Positions 17,793-25,563 of a stretch of DNA of 64,000 bases are shown here, one piece after another. Source of the stretch: an uncultured Chitinophaga sp. (lineage in GTDB: Bacteria; Bacteroidota; Bacteroidia; Chitinophagales; Chitinophagaceae); the NCBI RefSeq assembly GCF_946479755.1, contig NZ_CAMLHC010000006.1, positions 186,001-250,000 on the forward strand, in the 5' to 3' direction. Numbering within the stretch: position 1 is the first letter of the stretch; each line of letters begins with the position of its first letter. The position numbers were made by a program, and so were the translations under genes. The notes beneath the pieces were generated by a model. It saw only the letters and a list, made by a program, of their open reading frames with translations, was not told the DNA's origin and did not search any database.

Positions 17793-17827
17793 TTTGTAAA
17801 TCAACCACTTACCTCGATCTATCTTTG
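17793..17827 (+). promoter_or_regulatory. Candidate Bacteroidota promoter
   Basis: TTTG at 17793-17796 and TATCTTTG at 17820-17827 (a perfect TAnnTTTG) are 23 nt apart, slightly above the usual 19-21. Transcription would start near 17834 and run through the structured leader and the 49-residue ORF to the terminator at 18218. Confidence 0.5.
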
Positions 17828-17833
17828 TTCTGC

Positions 17834-18060
17834 AATCGGGTAATACCTCCTTAGCTAAGAGGTTTTCTGTACAGGACCGATGCACCCCTGGGCAAAGAAA
17901 GCGGAGGCCGGTTACCGGCTTGGGAAGCGATCATCAGCTTCCGTAATCCTCACCCACACTTCCCAAAAAGCAAGAAGCGCTTCTTCACGAATCTCCAACT
18001 CCGCTGCCGGTAGCCCCGGCAACCGGCAGCCTATTTCTTCAAATTCAAACAACAAAACCC
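17834..18060 (+). other. Structured leader or candidate small RNA
   Basis: This 227-nt stretch has no credible long coding frame but four compact inverted repeats in series: GCCGGTTACCGGC (17907-17919), GGAAGC/GCTTCC (17923-17928 with 17937-17942), the 14-bp palindrome AAGAAGCGCTTCTT (17972-17985) and GCTGCCGGT/ACCGGCAGC (18003-18011 with 18022-18030). It lies between a good promoter candidate and a 49-residue ORF. It matches no riboswitch class that I can recognise. It may be a regulatory 5' leader, a small RNA, or part of a degenerate gene. Confidence 0.4.
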
Positions 18061-18210
18061 ATGTTTTACATTATATTAAGCTTCTTCCTGGCATGTCTGG
18101 GTCCCGGCCACTCTAACAACGGTCATCATCATAATAACGAACAGGTTACTACTTTGGACGATACCGGCGGCGAAACCGGGACCATTCCTCCAAGGAAACC
18201 CAATCCATAA
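18061..18210 (+). CDS. Putative 49-residue secreted peptide
   Basis: ATG at 18061, stop at 18208-18210. The first 14 residues are hydrophobic (MFYIILSFFLACLG) and resemble a short signal peptide with a possible lipobox Cys at 12. The rest is hydrophilic and disordered: GHSNNGHHHNNEQ with a three-histidine run, then TGGETGTIPPRKPNP. It is followed after 7 bp by an excellent terminator, which supports a real transcription unit ending here. There is no strong ribosome-binding sequence, as is common in Bacteroidota. No family is recognised. Confidence 0.5.
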   Translation: MFYIILSFFLACLGPGHSNNGHHHNNEQVTTLDDTGGETGTIPPRKPNP

Positions 18211-18217
18211 TCGCTGT

Positions 18218-18250
18218 GTGAGGCAAGATCTTTCTTGCCTCACTTTTTTT
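18218..18250 (+). terminator. Strong Rho-independent terminator
   Basis: An 11-bp perfect stem (GTGAGGCAAGA with TCTTGCCTCAC) around a 4-nt loop is followed by seven T residues. It ends the 49-residue ORF unit and isolates the kinase gene downstream. Confidence 0.9.
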
Positions 18251-18308
18251 ATTGCCAATAATTCATCAAGACTGAGAAATTCGATATTTTTAAGAAAAAT
18301 AACCCTTC

Positions 18309-19985
18309 TTGCGTCCCTCAAACATCATCCTGCTTATATTGTTCGGCAGTCTTTGGGCCTGCACATCCTACCGGGAGCACCCGCAGCCAGTTGCTGCACC
18401 TACGCTGGAGAAAGGAGAATCCTTTTTCAATAAGAATAACGACTCTGCTTTTTATTATTTTAATTTCGTGGCAACGACTGCTACAGACAGTCTGAACATT
18501 GCCACGGCCTATACTTATATGGGTATCATCCAGGCATACGAGGGAGATCACTACGGTGGCCAGGAAAGCCTGTTGAAGTCCCTTACTTATCTTGATGAAC
18601 GCAAAGAGAAAGACCAGGAGTGTCTGAGCTCCAACTATCATGAACTGGGCAATATCTGTCTTAATCTTAAAAACTATGGAGCAGCTATCGATTACTATCG
18701 TAAAGCGCTCAAACTCTTAAAACTGCCGGGGGACCAGGCCATCGCCCTGAACGGTATAGCCCTTACTTATCAGAAGAAAGGCGATTATGATCAGGCGATC
18801 GATATATACAAGTCCCTGCTGGTTATGAGTAAGGACGAGAAAAAAGAATACGCCCGGATACTCTCTAACTATGCCAGGGCTAAATGGATGAAAGATTCCA
18901 CTTATCCCGCCGGGCCTGAGCTGCAAGAGGCACTGAAGATCCGTAGGGATTCAAACGATATCAGGGGCCTCAATGCCAGCTATGCGCACTTGTCAGACTA
19001 CTATTCGCAATCCCGGCCTGATTCCGCGCTGTATTATGCCGGTAAGAGGTATGAGAAAGCCAGGGAAATGAATAGTCCGGACGACGAAGTGGAAGCACTT
19101 TCAAAACTTATTACACTTAGTCCAACCAATTTGTTGAAACCTTATTTTATCCGTTACCAATACCTGACCGATAGTATCCAAACGGCAAAGAACGCGGCCA
19201 AGAACCAGTTTGCATTGATCCGGTACGAAGCGGCGAAGAGCAAGGCCGACAATCTTCAGTTGCAGAAGGATAATGCACAAAGGAAAACCCAACTGGTGAT
19301 ACAACGGTTCATACTGGCCATCACCGTGCTGTTCTTTGTAACCGCCGTCATTGTTTTAATCCTCCGGCACCGGAGGCGCCAGCAACAGGTAGAGATGGCA
19401 TCCCGGCAGAAAATCCAGGAAAATCAGCTTAAGACCTCCCAGAAAGTACATGATGTGGTGGCTAATGGCTTGTACCGCATTATGACAAACCTGGAGTATA
19501 AAACTGTCATGGACAAGGAAGATTTACTGGATAAGATTGAGTTGTTGTATGAACGGTCCCGTGATATCTCCTACGAAGATCCTACCAGTTCACAGGTCCC
19601 GTTTTATGTTAAAATAGATGATTTGCTGACCTCCTTTGGTTCCGACCAGGTCAAAGTGCTGATCGTCAGCAACGGACCTGTGTTCTGGGACCGGATCGAT
19701 ACACAAATACAACATGAGGTGGAGCATATTCTGCAGGAATTGATGGTTAATATGAAAAAACACAGCCAGGCTGATTCCGTGATGGTAAAGTTCGAACGTC
19801 AAAACGGCCGTGTTCAGATTACTTACACCGATAACGGTATCGGTATTTCTTCGCAAGTTAAATATGGGAACGGACTGCGGAATACGGAAAACCGTATTAA
19901 GAGCATTGGCGGGAAGTATACATTTGAGCATCCTGATAAAGGAGTAAAAATTCATATTTCCTTTCCAATAGATCATTCATTATGA
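18309..19985 (+). CDS. TPR-containing sensor histidine kinase (NarX/DesK-type)
   Basis: 558 residues. The only start that keeps the signal sequence is a TTG at 18309; an in-frame TAA lies three codons upstream and the first ATG is at residue 70. The N-terminus (IILLILFGSLWAC) is a lipoprotein signal or anchor. Residues 50-270 contain at least four TPR-like units (ANSWY-like helices such as LGNICLNLKNYGAAIDYYRKAL and LTYQKKGDYDQAIDIYKSL). One membrane segment near 332-352 is followed by a HisKA_3-like dimerisation helix with the phosphoacceptor in SQKVHDVVANGLYRIM, then a HATPase core (LQELMVNMKKHS, DNGIGIS, GNGLRNTENRI). The next gene overlaps by 4 bases (ATGA) and encodes its response regulator. 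Confidence 0.92.
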   Translation: MRPSNIILLILFGSLWACTSYREHPQPVAAPTLEKGESFFNKNNDSAFYYFNFVATTATDSLNIATAYTYMGIIQAYEGDHYGGQESLLKSLTYLDERKEKDQECLSSNYHELGNICLNLKNYGAAIDYYRKALKLLKLPGDQAIALNGIALTYQKKGDYDQAIDIYKSLLVMSKDEKKEYARILSNYARAKWMKDSTYPAGPELQEALKIRRDSNDIRGLNASYAHLSDYYSQSRPDSALYYAGKRYEKAREMNSPDDEVEALSKLITLSPTNLLKPYFIRYQYLTDSIQTAKNAAKNQFALIRYEAAKSKADNLQLQKDNAQRKTQLVIQRFILAITVLFFVTAVIVLILRHRRRQQQVEMASRQKIQENQLKTSQKVHDVVANGLYRIMTNLEYKTVMDKEDLLDKIELLYERSRDISYEDPTSSQVPFYVKIDDLLTSFGSDQVKVLIVSNGPVFWDRIDTQIQHEVEHILQELMVNMKKHSQADSVMVKFERQNGRVQITYTDNGIGISSQVKYGNGLRNTENRIKSIGGKYTFEHPDKGVKIHISFPIDHSL

Positions 19986-20647
19986 TTACAAAGGTCCTTA
20001 TTGCTGAAGATCACGAAAGTGCTAATTTATCCGTGCAGAAAACGCTGGAAGAGTTGGCCATCACAGACATAGAATATGCTTATTACTGCGATGACGCATT
20101 GAGCAAGATAGTACAGGCGGTTAAAGCTGGCGGCTCTTTTGATCTCCTGATTACAGATTTGAGCTTCGAACCGGATGGCCGTAAGCAGGTGCTACCCGGT
20201 GGCGTGGAACTGATTGCTGCGGCAAGGACAGCTCAGCCCGACCTGAAGATCCTGGTCTTCTCAGCAGAAAACCGGCCGGCTGCTATTGATCAGCTTTGTA
20301 ATAATGAAGATATCGACGGTTTTGTACGCAAAGCCCGTAACGATGCGCGGGAACTGAAAGAGGCTATCCGTGAAATAGCCCGGCACCGGCGGTATTTTCC
20401 ACGCCATGTGAAACAGCTGGTTGAAAAAAAGAATACGTACTCCTTTTCAGAGGTAGACATAACGATTATAACCCTGCTTGCACAGGGCGTGCTGCAGAAA
20501 GACATTCCCACCCATCTCCAGCGGAGTGGCATAACGCCGTCCGGCTTAAGCAGCATAGAAAAGAAACTCAGCCAGATGAAATCCGTCCTCGGCTTTAGCA
20601 AAAATGAGCAACTGGTGGCTTACTGTAAAGATATAGGTGTTATATAA
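19982..20647 (+). CDS. Response regulator with C-terminal DNA-binding domain
   Basis: 221 residues, overlapping the kinase stop by 4 bases, so translation is probably coupled. Receiver domain 1-125: acidic pair in IAEDHES, phosphoacceptor Asp in LLITDLSFEP, conserved Ser in LVFSAEN and Lys in VRKAR. The C-terminal part (150-221) is a helix-turn-helix region (FSEVDITIITLLAQGVLQKDIP) like the LuxR-type output of Bacteroidota kinase partners. The receiver is typical but has a long loop with EPDGRKQVLPGG after the phosphoacceptor. Targets are unknown; the preceding kinase is the cognate partner. Confidence 0.92.
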   Translation: MITKVLIAEDHESANLSVQKTLEELAITDIEYAYYCDDALSKIVQAVKAGGSFDLLITDLSFEPDGRKQVLPGGVELIAAARTAQPDLKILVFSAENRPAAIDQLCNNEDIDGFVRKARNDARELKEAIREIARHRRYFPRHVKQLVEKKNTYSFSEVDITIITLLAQGVLQKDIPTHLQRSGITPSGLSSIEKKLSQMKSVLGFSKNEQLVAYCKDIGVI

Positions 20648-20710
20648 GCGATCCCGGAACATTACGGTTTCCCGTAAAAAAGGGAGATAAAGAGGGTATA
20701 CTTTTGTTTT

Positions 20711-20911
20711 ATGAAGCTCTTATATACCTGGCTGCTAATAAGCCATCTTCACTGCAACCAGGAAATGGTGTATGTCTGTGACAGTAAAACTGCCGCCCGG
20801 TACCATTATAAGTCGGATTGCCGTGGACTAAGCAATTGCAGGCATCAGATCATCAGTATTCCACTTGAAAAAGCGATGGAAAGCAGGACCCTTTGCAAGT
20901 GGGAGCAGTAA
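20711..20911 (+). CDS. Small conserved Cys-rich protein
   Basis: 66 residues from the ATG at 20711; a second start at 20765 (MVYVCDSKTAARYHY, 48 residues) has a CAGGAA sequence just upstream and fits the conserved core better. The core pattern is VYVCDS-x-x-AARYHYKSDCRGLSNC, followed by IPLEKAMES-x-T-LCKWE, with conserved cysteines that could bind a metal. Short proteins with this pattern are frequent in Bacteroidota and have no assigned role. A TACTTTTG element at 20699-20706 lies 5 bp before the first ATG, which would make an mRNA with almost no leader. Confidence 0.65.
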   Translation: MKLLYTWLLISHLHCNQEMVYVCDSKTAARYHYKSDCRGLSNCRHQIISIPLEKAMESRTLCKWEQ

Positions 20912-20953
20912 ACCGGCTGCAACCTATTTTGGCAACATCTAACCTCAATTACC

Positions 20954-21358
20954 ATGATAACTCCAAATGATCCGCCGTACAGCTACCTGCGGTTTAAAAG
21001 CGACCAGTTGTACCGCAGGTATGTCCAGAAGGATAATGCCGTAAAACCTCAATGGACGAAACCTAAAGCACAGTATTTTTCGAACGATAAATCCCATGGC
21101 AGTTATGGCGCATTGCTATTTCACCCTGACTGGAAGGCCAAACGAAAGGAAATTCTCCAACGTGATCAGTATCGTTGTATACACTGCCGTAGTGATAGGG
21201 ATTTGCAGGTGCATCACCGGCAATATCATTTTATAGCAGATAAACAAAGGTTTCGGCTTCCCTGGGAATACCCGGGCCATCTGCTCATCACACTTTGTGA
21301 GTCCTGTCATAGCAAAGGACACTATAAATATAAAGTTCCAACAATCATCATCAAATAA
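20954..21358 (+). CDS. HNH endonuclease domain protein
   Basis: 134 residues. The HNH module occupies the C-terminal half: zinc Cys pair in RCIHCRSD, the catalytic HH in LQVHHRQYHF, a second zinc pair in LCESCHSKGH. The domain order and spacing match HNH endonucleases of the McrA/5-methylcytosine-nuclease-like branch. The N-terminal 55 residues look disordered. The gene starts a tight operon: 7 bp to the next start and then 11 bp to a DUF4407 gene. Known roles of such nucleases include DNA defence, phage packaging and homing; the context here does not choose between them. Confidence 0.88.
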   Translation: MITPNDPPYSYLRFKSDQLYRRYVQKDNAVKPQWTKPKAQYFSNDKSHGSYGALLFHPDWKAKRKEILQRDQYRCIHCRSDRDLQVHHRQYHFIADKQRFRLPWEYPGHLLITLCESCHSKGHYKYKVPTIIIK

Positions 21359-21365
21359 TGCAGGT

Positions 21366-21932
21366 ATGAGTCTGTTCAATATTTTCAACCGGCAACGCCT
21401 CAATGGGCACCAGCACGCAATGGAAACCGGGAGTACTATACCGGATATTCCGGAAACTACCTTCATCGAAAAAGAAGCTCCCGAACAGGAGCCGCCTGAG
21501 GAGAAAACTGTTGCGCCACTCAACGGAGGCATCCACCTTTTATACGATTTTCTTGACAAAAACTATGAATCCAAAGGTTATAATGACGCGCTGATAAATC
21601 CCGACGCTACCCATCTGGAGCAGAACGTGATTGCGTTGAAAAATGACCTGGAACGATCGATCCGGAAGGTGAAAACCTTTTACGAAGACTTTATCCGCCA
21701 GATCAATTTCCATATCTCCAGCAGGAGCAGGAGTGGCATGATAGATACTGTGGAAGAGCTTACCATCAAGAAGGAAATTGCCGAGAGTCATATTCTCCAG
21801 GTGAAAGAAATTGAAGAACAGGCAAAGGTCAATGAAGGTGTAGGGCATGGTATTATCATCAGCTATAGCCGTGGATTCAGGAATGGTCTTGCAGCGATTT
21901 CCAGTCATATCATTCTGAATAAAAACTTTTAA
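21366..21932 (+). CDS. Uncharacterised coiled-coil protein between HNH and DUF4407 genes
   Basis: 189 residues from MSLFNIFNRQR at 21366. The frame is open further upstream but overlaps the HNH gene, and the spacing of 7 bp to its stop supports the shorter form. The N-terminal 50 residues are low-complexity and acidic (EKEAPEQEPPEEK), the rest is strongly helical with Glu/Lys heptads (ALKNDLERSIRKVKTFYEDF), probably a coiled coil. No family is recognised. Its neighbours suggest that it bridges or regulates the membrane DUF4407 protein (inference). Confidence 0.75.
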   Translation: MSLFNIFNRQRLNGHQHAMETGSTIPDIPETTFIEKEAPEQEPPEEKTVAPLNGGIHLLYDFLDKNYESKGYNDALINPDATHLEQNVIALKNDLERSIRKVKTFYEDFIRQINFHISSRSRSGMIDTVEELTIKKEIAESHILQVKEIEEQAKVNEGVGHGIIISYSRGFRNGLAAISSHIILNKNF

Positions 21933-21943
21933 AATCAGGCGTT

Positions 21944-22936
21944 ATGAAACATCTATGGGTCCGTTTCGGCTGCTTCCTGACGGGATACAACTATAGTATC
22001 CTGCGAAACTGTAGCGAAGCCGCGTTTAAATCCGTCAAGAAGTATACCGCTGCCATGCTCATCGTTTGTATCCTTTGGTTTTTTATCGGCTTTACTTTTG
22101 CGCACCGTTATCTCTCTCTTAGTCTTCCGGGCTGTGTTGTGGCAGGAGTGCTCTCCACGGTCATCATCGTGCAGGTGGAGAAACAGATCGTCTTATCCAT
22201 TCAGCCAAGCCGGATGTTGCTGTTTTTCAGAGGGTGCCTGGCTTTCATGATGGCTATCCTTGGAGCCGTGATCATCGATCAGTTGTTGTTCGAAAAAGAT
22301 ATTGAAATCGAAAAGATATCCTACGTCTCGGCGAAGGTAGACAGAATATTGCCGTCAAAAACAGAAGAGTTAAGAAGGCAGATTGCCGCGCTGGACACAA
22401 CAATCAGTAAAAAGGAAGCGGAGAAAGAAAAGTATGTGGAGGATATCAGTAAACATCCAACTCAAATAGTTGTCACTACGGATGCAACCACCAGGAAGGT
22501 GCCTGTCCAAACTGTAACATCTTCAGGTAAGGACACAACCATCTGGAGGACAATCACTGATTATACAACTGCGTCTAGGCCCATCCCTAACCCCAAAAAT
22601 TCATTATTACCTTCCCTGGATGCCGCTATTGGCGCTATGCGGCAGCAAAAATCCCAAAAGGAAGATGAATTGCTCCATATAAGACCGGCACTTGAAAAAG
22701 AGATGAAAGCGAGTACAGGATTTTTAGATGAGTTGAAGATCATGGTCCAGCTGTTATCCACATCATACGTAGCGTTGATTTTCTGGCTCCTGTGGATTTT
22801 CTTTTTCTTTTTTATAGAGATGCTGGTGTTGGTTAGTAAGAAGGGCGACAAGTCTAATGACTATGAGAAGGTAGTGTTACATCATATGAATTTACAGATA
22901 CGAAGGTTGGATGCGTTGGGGAAGGGGTTTGAGTGA
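21944..22936 (+). CDS. DUF4407 membrane protein
   Basis: 330 residues. The opening (RFGCFLTGYNYSILRNCSEAA) is typical of DUF4407, with three membrane segments in the N-terminal third (about residues 37-53, 60-85 and 95-115) and a fourth near 270-295. Between them, residues 130-260 form a long extracytoplasmic or cytoplasmic coiled-coil region rich in Glu, Lys and Ser. DUF4407 proteins have no established function. The gene is the third of a tight operon with the HNH nuclease, ending in a strong shared terminator. Confidence 0.85.
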   Translation: MKHLWVRFGCFLTGYNYSILRNCSEAAFKSVKKYTAAMLIVCILWFFIGFTFAHRYLSLSLPGCVVAGVLSTVIIVQVEKQIVLSIQPSRMLLFFRGCLAFMMAILGAVIIDQLLFEKDIEIEKISYVSAKVDRILPSKTEELRRQIAALDTTISKKEAEKEKYVEDISKHPTQIVVTTDATTRKVPVQTVTSSGKDTTIWRTITDYTTASRPIPNPKNSLLPSLDAAIGAMRQQKSQKEDELLHIRPALEKEMKASTGFLDELKIMVQLLSTSYVALIFWLLWIFFFFFIEMLVLVSKKGDKSNDYEKVVLHHMNLQIRRLDALGKGFE

Positions 22937-23000
22937 GAAGGTTCTGCACATCCGTTAGATCAGACTTTAAATTAACAATAGTTTTATATGGAGTAGAGAT

Positions 23001-23042
23001 TAAAAAAAGTCTTCAAATATAATGACTTGAAGACTTTTTTTA
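23001..23042. terminator. Bidirectional terminator
   Basis: A 15-bp inverted repeat (AAAAAAAGTCTTCAA with TTGAAGACTTTTTTT) with a 10-nt loop sits between the converging DUF4407 gene and the minus-strand gene. Confidence 0.9.
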
Positions 23043-23058
23043 ATTCCTGTGAGTTAGG

Positions 23059-24255
23059 TTACTTTTTAGAGTGCCATTTCTGTGAAGGCCACCACTTCTT
23101 ACTTAATGTAACATTTTCATGGTAACCTGTAGAGAAATACTCCCGCGGTTTGTTTTCGCCCAACAGAACCTGAAGATCCTCTTCCTCCAACCACTCATCT
23201 GTGGTCCTGGTTAATGGATCTATCCAGTCCGCCTTCTTGCGTGCCCAGTCCAACCACTTCATTGTTTCTTCAGATTGTTCTTCATCAGAAGTTATTTTCC
23301 GCTCGATTCGGTCAAGATATCTTCGTAGTTCGTCTGCTCGCTGCGATTGATGGGCCTCTTTAAGAAGTTGTTGGATATTGTTCATTTCTATTCTTTTGTG
23401 CTCCGCACGTTCCTTTTTAATACGTAGATTTTCTTCATATTCATCACGCCATTTTTTTTGCTCTGCGCGCTCTTTCCTAAACTGCTCACCTAATACTTCT
23501 AATTTGGAGACTAATTTTGGAAGTTGTTCTTCAATTAACATCTTTCCATCAGAGGACGAGATCTTTTTACCAAATCTCTCAAAGCGAAAGGTGAGTTCCC
23601 CTTTTGTGTGAAAGCCTGTTTTTTCAAAGCGTCCATCTTCCAACTCATCAGACTGGACTTCTTTTAGTGTCATTTTCATTTCTTCTCCGGCGATTAGAAG
23701 GTACGTTATCTTGTCTTTAATTTTAAAATCATGTCCCCGTTGGCGCATAATTTTGATGAAAGTGTCTACAAGACATAACGCTCGGTCTACAAAGCTGGCC
23801 GAAACTCGAATGTCTAAATTTTCCCCGCTGGTGCGTAGTAGTTCTCCTGGTACGTACCGACATTTTTGCAAACTTTTTTGAGCATTGATTACTAGCTGGT
23901 CCGGTGAGACGAGTATCGTTTTTACTTTTAAGTCGATAGTTGAGTCGAGTTCCATTTTTTGTTGTAGGGATAGCTGAGCTGATAGGCCTTCAGCAGATTT
24001 CGCATCACCGGCTTGCCTAAGAGATAATCGAATAGACGGCTCTCCTTTATATTCAGTTGATAGTGGTTTTTTAGCCACTTTTAAACCTGCCTTTATCTTA
24101 TTCCAATATCCCATATCGGGTAAGGGAATTTCCATTCTGACACACGCTTTGCGCAGGCCATTATCAGACATGCTATACTTTTTAGAAAGAGCCAGTAATG
24201 AATAAGACCATACTAGCTCGTAAAATTCCTGACGAGAGAAAACAATGGCGTTCAT
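23059..24255 (-). CDS. Uncharacterised protein of the 'ELYELVWS...GYW' family, AT-rich
   Basis: 398 residues. The N-terminus (SRQEFYELVWSYSLLALSK) with a small helix-turn-helix-like stretch (YSMSDNGLRKACVRMEIPLP) and GYWNKIKAG is a hallmark of a large, uncharacterised bacterial family usually read as having a DNA-binding start. The C-terminal half has a long charged coiled coil (FRKERAEQKKWRDEYEENLR, QRADELRRYLDRIE). It is visibly richer in A/T than the neighbouring genes, and it lies next to a tRNA gene, so recent horizontal transfer is likely (inference). No partner gene accompanies it; no integrase is found within this window. Function is unknown. Confidence 0.75.
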   Translation of the reverse strand: MNAIVFSRQEFYELVWSYSLLALSKKYSMSDNGLRKACVRMEIPLPDMGYWNKIKAGLKVAKKPLSTEYKGEPSIRLSLRQAGDAKSAEGLSAQLSLQQKMELDSTIDLKVKTILVSPDQLVINAQKSLQKCRYVPGELLRTSGENLDIRVSASFVDRALCLVDTFIKIMRQRGHDFKIKDKITYLLIAGEEMKMTLKEVQSDELEDGRFEKTGFHTKGELTFRFERFGKKISSSDGKMLIEEQLPKLVSKLEVLGEQFRKERAEQKKWRDEYEENLRIKKERAEHKRIEMNNIQQLLKEAHQSQRADELRRYLDRIERKITSDEEQSEETMKWLDWARKKADWIDPLTRTTDEWLEEEDLQVLLGENKPREYFSTGYHENVTLSKKWWPSQKWHSKK

Positions 24256-24546
24256 ATGCAGTTTATTTAAAGGGATAACCTTGCACTATATTATAAGAAG
24301 GAATAAGACAAATCGCTTTTAACTCATTATCGTAAGTTACGTGTAAGATAATTAAAAAACAAAGTGATTATTGATAAGTGTAGGGGCTCAACAGGACAGT
24401 CCATGTGTCAATTTGAAAGCGGCCTTTAGTCCATCTTTTTTATACACAAAAAAAGATCTGTAATAGTCTCTCGAGCGGCGCATTTTACTACGACCTTTCA
24501 TTTGGCGAACTTTGACGAAGTAAAATCGGTAAGAAGCTCTAAAAAC

Positions 24547-24590
24547 GCAAAAGGGACAAACCATCTTCTGATGATTTGTCCCTTTTTTGC
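24547..24590 (-). terminator. Terminator of tRNA-Asp transcript
   Basis: On the minus strand a GGGACAAATCATC-type stem pairs with GATGGTTTGTCCC through 12 perfect bp plus further weaker pairs, then a T run follows. It begins directly downstream of the tRNA 3' end. Confidence 0.85.
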
Positions 24591-24663
24591 GGACTGGACG
24601 GGACTCGAACCCGCGACCTCCGCCGTGACAGGGCGGCATTCTAACCGACTGAACTACCAATCC
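24590..24663 (-). tRNA. tRNA-Asp (GTC)
   Basis: A 74-nt cloverleaf on the minus strand: acceptor stem GGATTGG with CCAGTCC, anticodon GTC in the loop CTGTCAC, T arm with GGTTCGAGTCC. CCA is not encoded. An identical copy lies at 55230-55303. Confidence 0.96.
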
Positions 24664-24712
24664 TCGCTACTGTTGGGCTTTTACGCCAAACCGTTGGCCC
24701 CGTTTGGGGTTG

Positions 24713-24745
24713 CAAATATAGAAATATTTATCTCAATCAACCAAA
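24713..24745 (-). promoter_or_regulatory. Promoter of first tRNA-Asp
   Basis: On the minus strand TTTG (24745-24742), 21 nt, and TATATTTG (24720-24713) reproduce the Bacteroidota -33/-7 consensus TTTG-N19-21-TAnnTTTG. It lies 50 nt upstream of the mature tRNA 5' end. Confidence 0.8.
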
Positions 24746-24774
24746 TAATTATACTAATTATTTTAAATAAATCT

Positions 24775-25464
24775 TTAAATGCTTGCTGGTGGCTCGTTTG
24801 GGTCGTATTTGTAATCCAGCAACGCCAGCCGCGCATAGTGATCGGCCAACCGCGTGGTCTCGGGAAGGCGGTATTGGGTGGCCATCTTCAGGACGATGTC
24901 AGTAGCGGTAGGCAGACTGATTTTATGGCCTACAGAGACGAACACCGGGTTAATACCGTCGCGGGTACGCAGGGCGTTGCCGATAACTGTTTGGTCCTCT
25001 TCAGCTATCAGCGGAGCCACACTGCCACGGGCCTCACCCAGGTCATGATATTGGCCGCAGAGGCGGGTTTTACCGCAACCGATCACCGGTACGTCCAGCG
25101 TTACCCCCAGGTGGCATGCCAGCCCGAAACGGCGCTGGTGGGCCTGTCCCTGCCCATCGCAGATGATAAGATCGGGTGTGACTGCCAGCTGGCGGTAGGC
25201 TTCCAGCAAGGGCGGCATCTCCCGAAAGGAAAAAAGTCCGGGGATATAAGGAAAGGTCACCTCCATGCAATGAGAGGCAACGGCCAATACGGACAAGGTG
25301 CTGTAGTCCAGAACAACCACACTGCCGGCGATGAGGTTGGTGGACTTGTCGTACTCTACGTCGGTGCCGGCGATGGTACGTATAGGATGAGGAAGCACAT
25401 CGGTGGTGATGACCTGCGTCCTCAGTTGCTCCTGCAGGGTGATGGCCTCGGTGGGTGTGATCAT
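24775..25464 (-). CDS. nfi: Endonuclease V (deoxyinosine 3' endonuclease)
   Basis: 229 residues from the ATG at 25464 (MITPTEA); an in-frame ATG eight codons upstream is possible. The catalytic acids sit in AGTDVEYDK and LIICDGQGQAHQRRFGLA, and the wedge region GVTLDVPVIGCGKTRL is characteristic of the Nfi family, which nicks DNA on the 3' side of deoxyinosine to start its repair. Length matches the usual 220-240. It is divergent from the UBP-type zinc finger gene and ends 30 bp before the first tRNA-Asp promoter. Confidence is high from intact motifs. Confidence 0.95.
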   Translation of the reverse strand: MITPTEAITLQEQLRTQVITTDVLPHPIRTIAGTDVEYDKSTNLIAGSVVVLDYSTLSVLAVASHCMEVTFPYIPGLFSFREMPPLLEAYRQLAVTPDLIICDGQGQAHQRRFGLACHLGVTLDVPVIGCGKTRLCGQYHDLGEARGSVAPLIAEEDQTVIGNALRTRDGINPVFVSVGHKISLPTATDIVLKMATQYRLPETTRLADHYARLALLDYKYDPNEPPASI

Positions 25465-25563
25465 GGATGGTTGCTTTTTTCGCTGCAATATTAACTATTT
25501 GTATATTTAATAACCATATCGTGTCACCATGACCTACTTTCTTTCAACATAAATCATAGCATC

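Noticed and set aside
17880..18116. 78-codon frame across the structured leader
   Set aside because: No sensible protein pattern; it overlaps the hairpins and the start of the 49-residue ORF in another frame.
23059..24590. Integrated mobile element at the first tRNA-Asp
   Set aside because: The AT-rich gene invites this, but no integrase, relaxase or duplicated tRNA 3' end is seen next to it; only the full second tRNA copy 30 kb away is present.
24502..25494. 330-codon plus-strand frame that begins near the tRNA-Asp
   Set aside because: It overlaps the tRNA and runs antisense through nfi, which has all endonuclease V motifs. It is a shadow frame.
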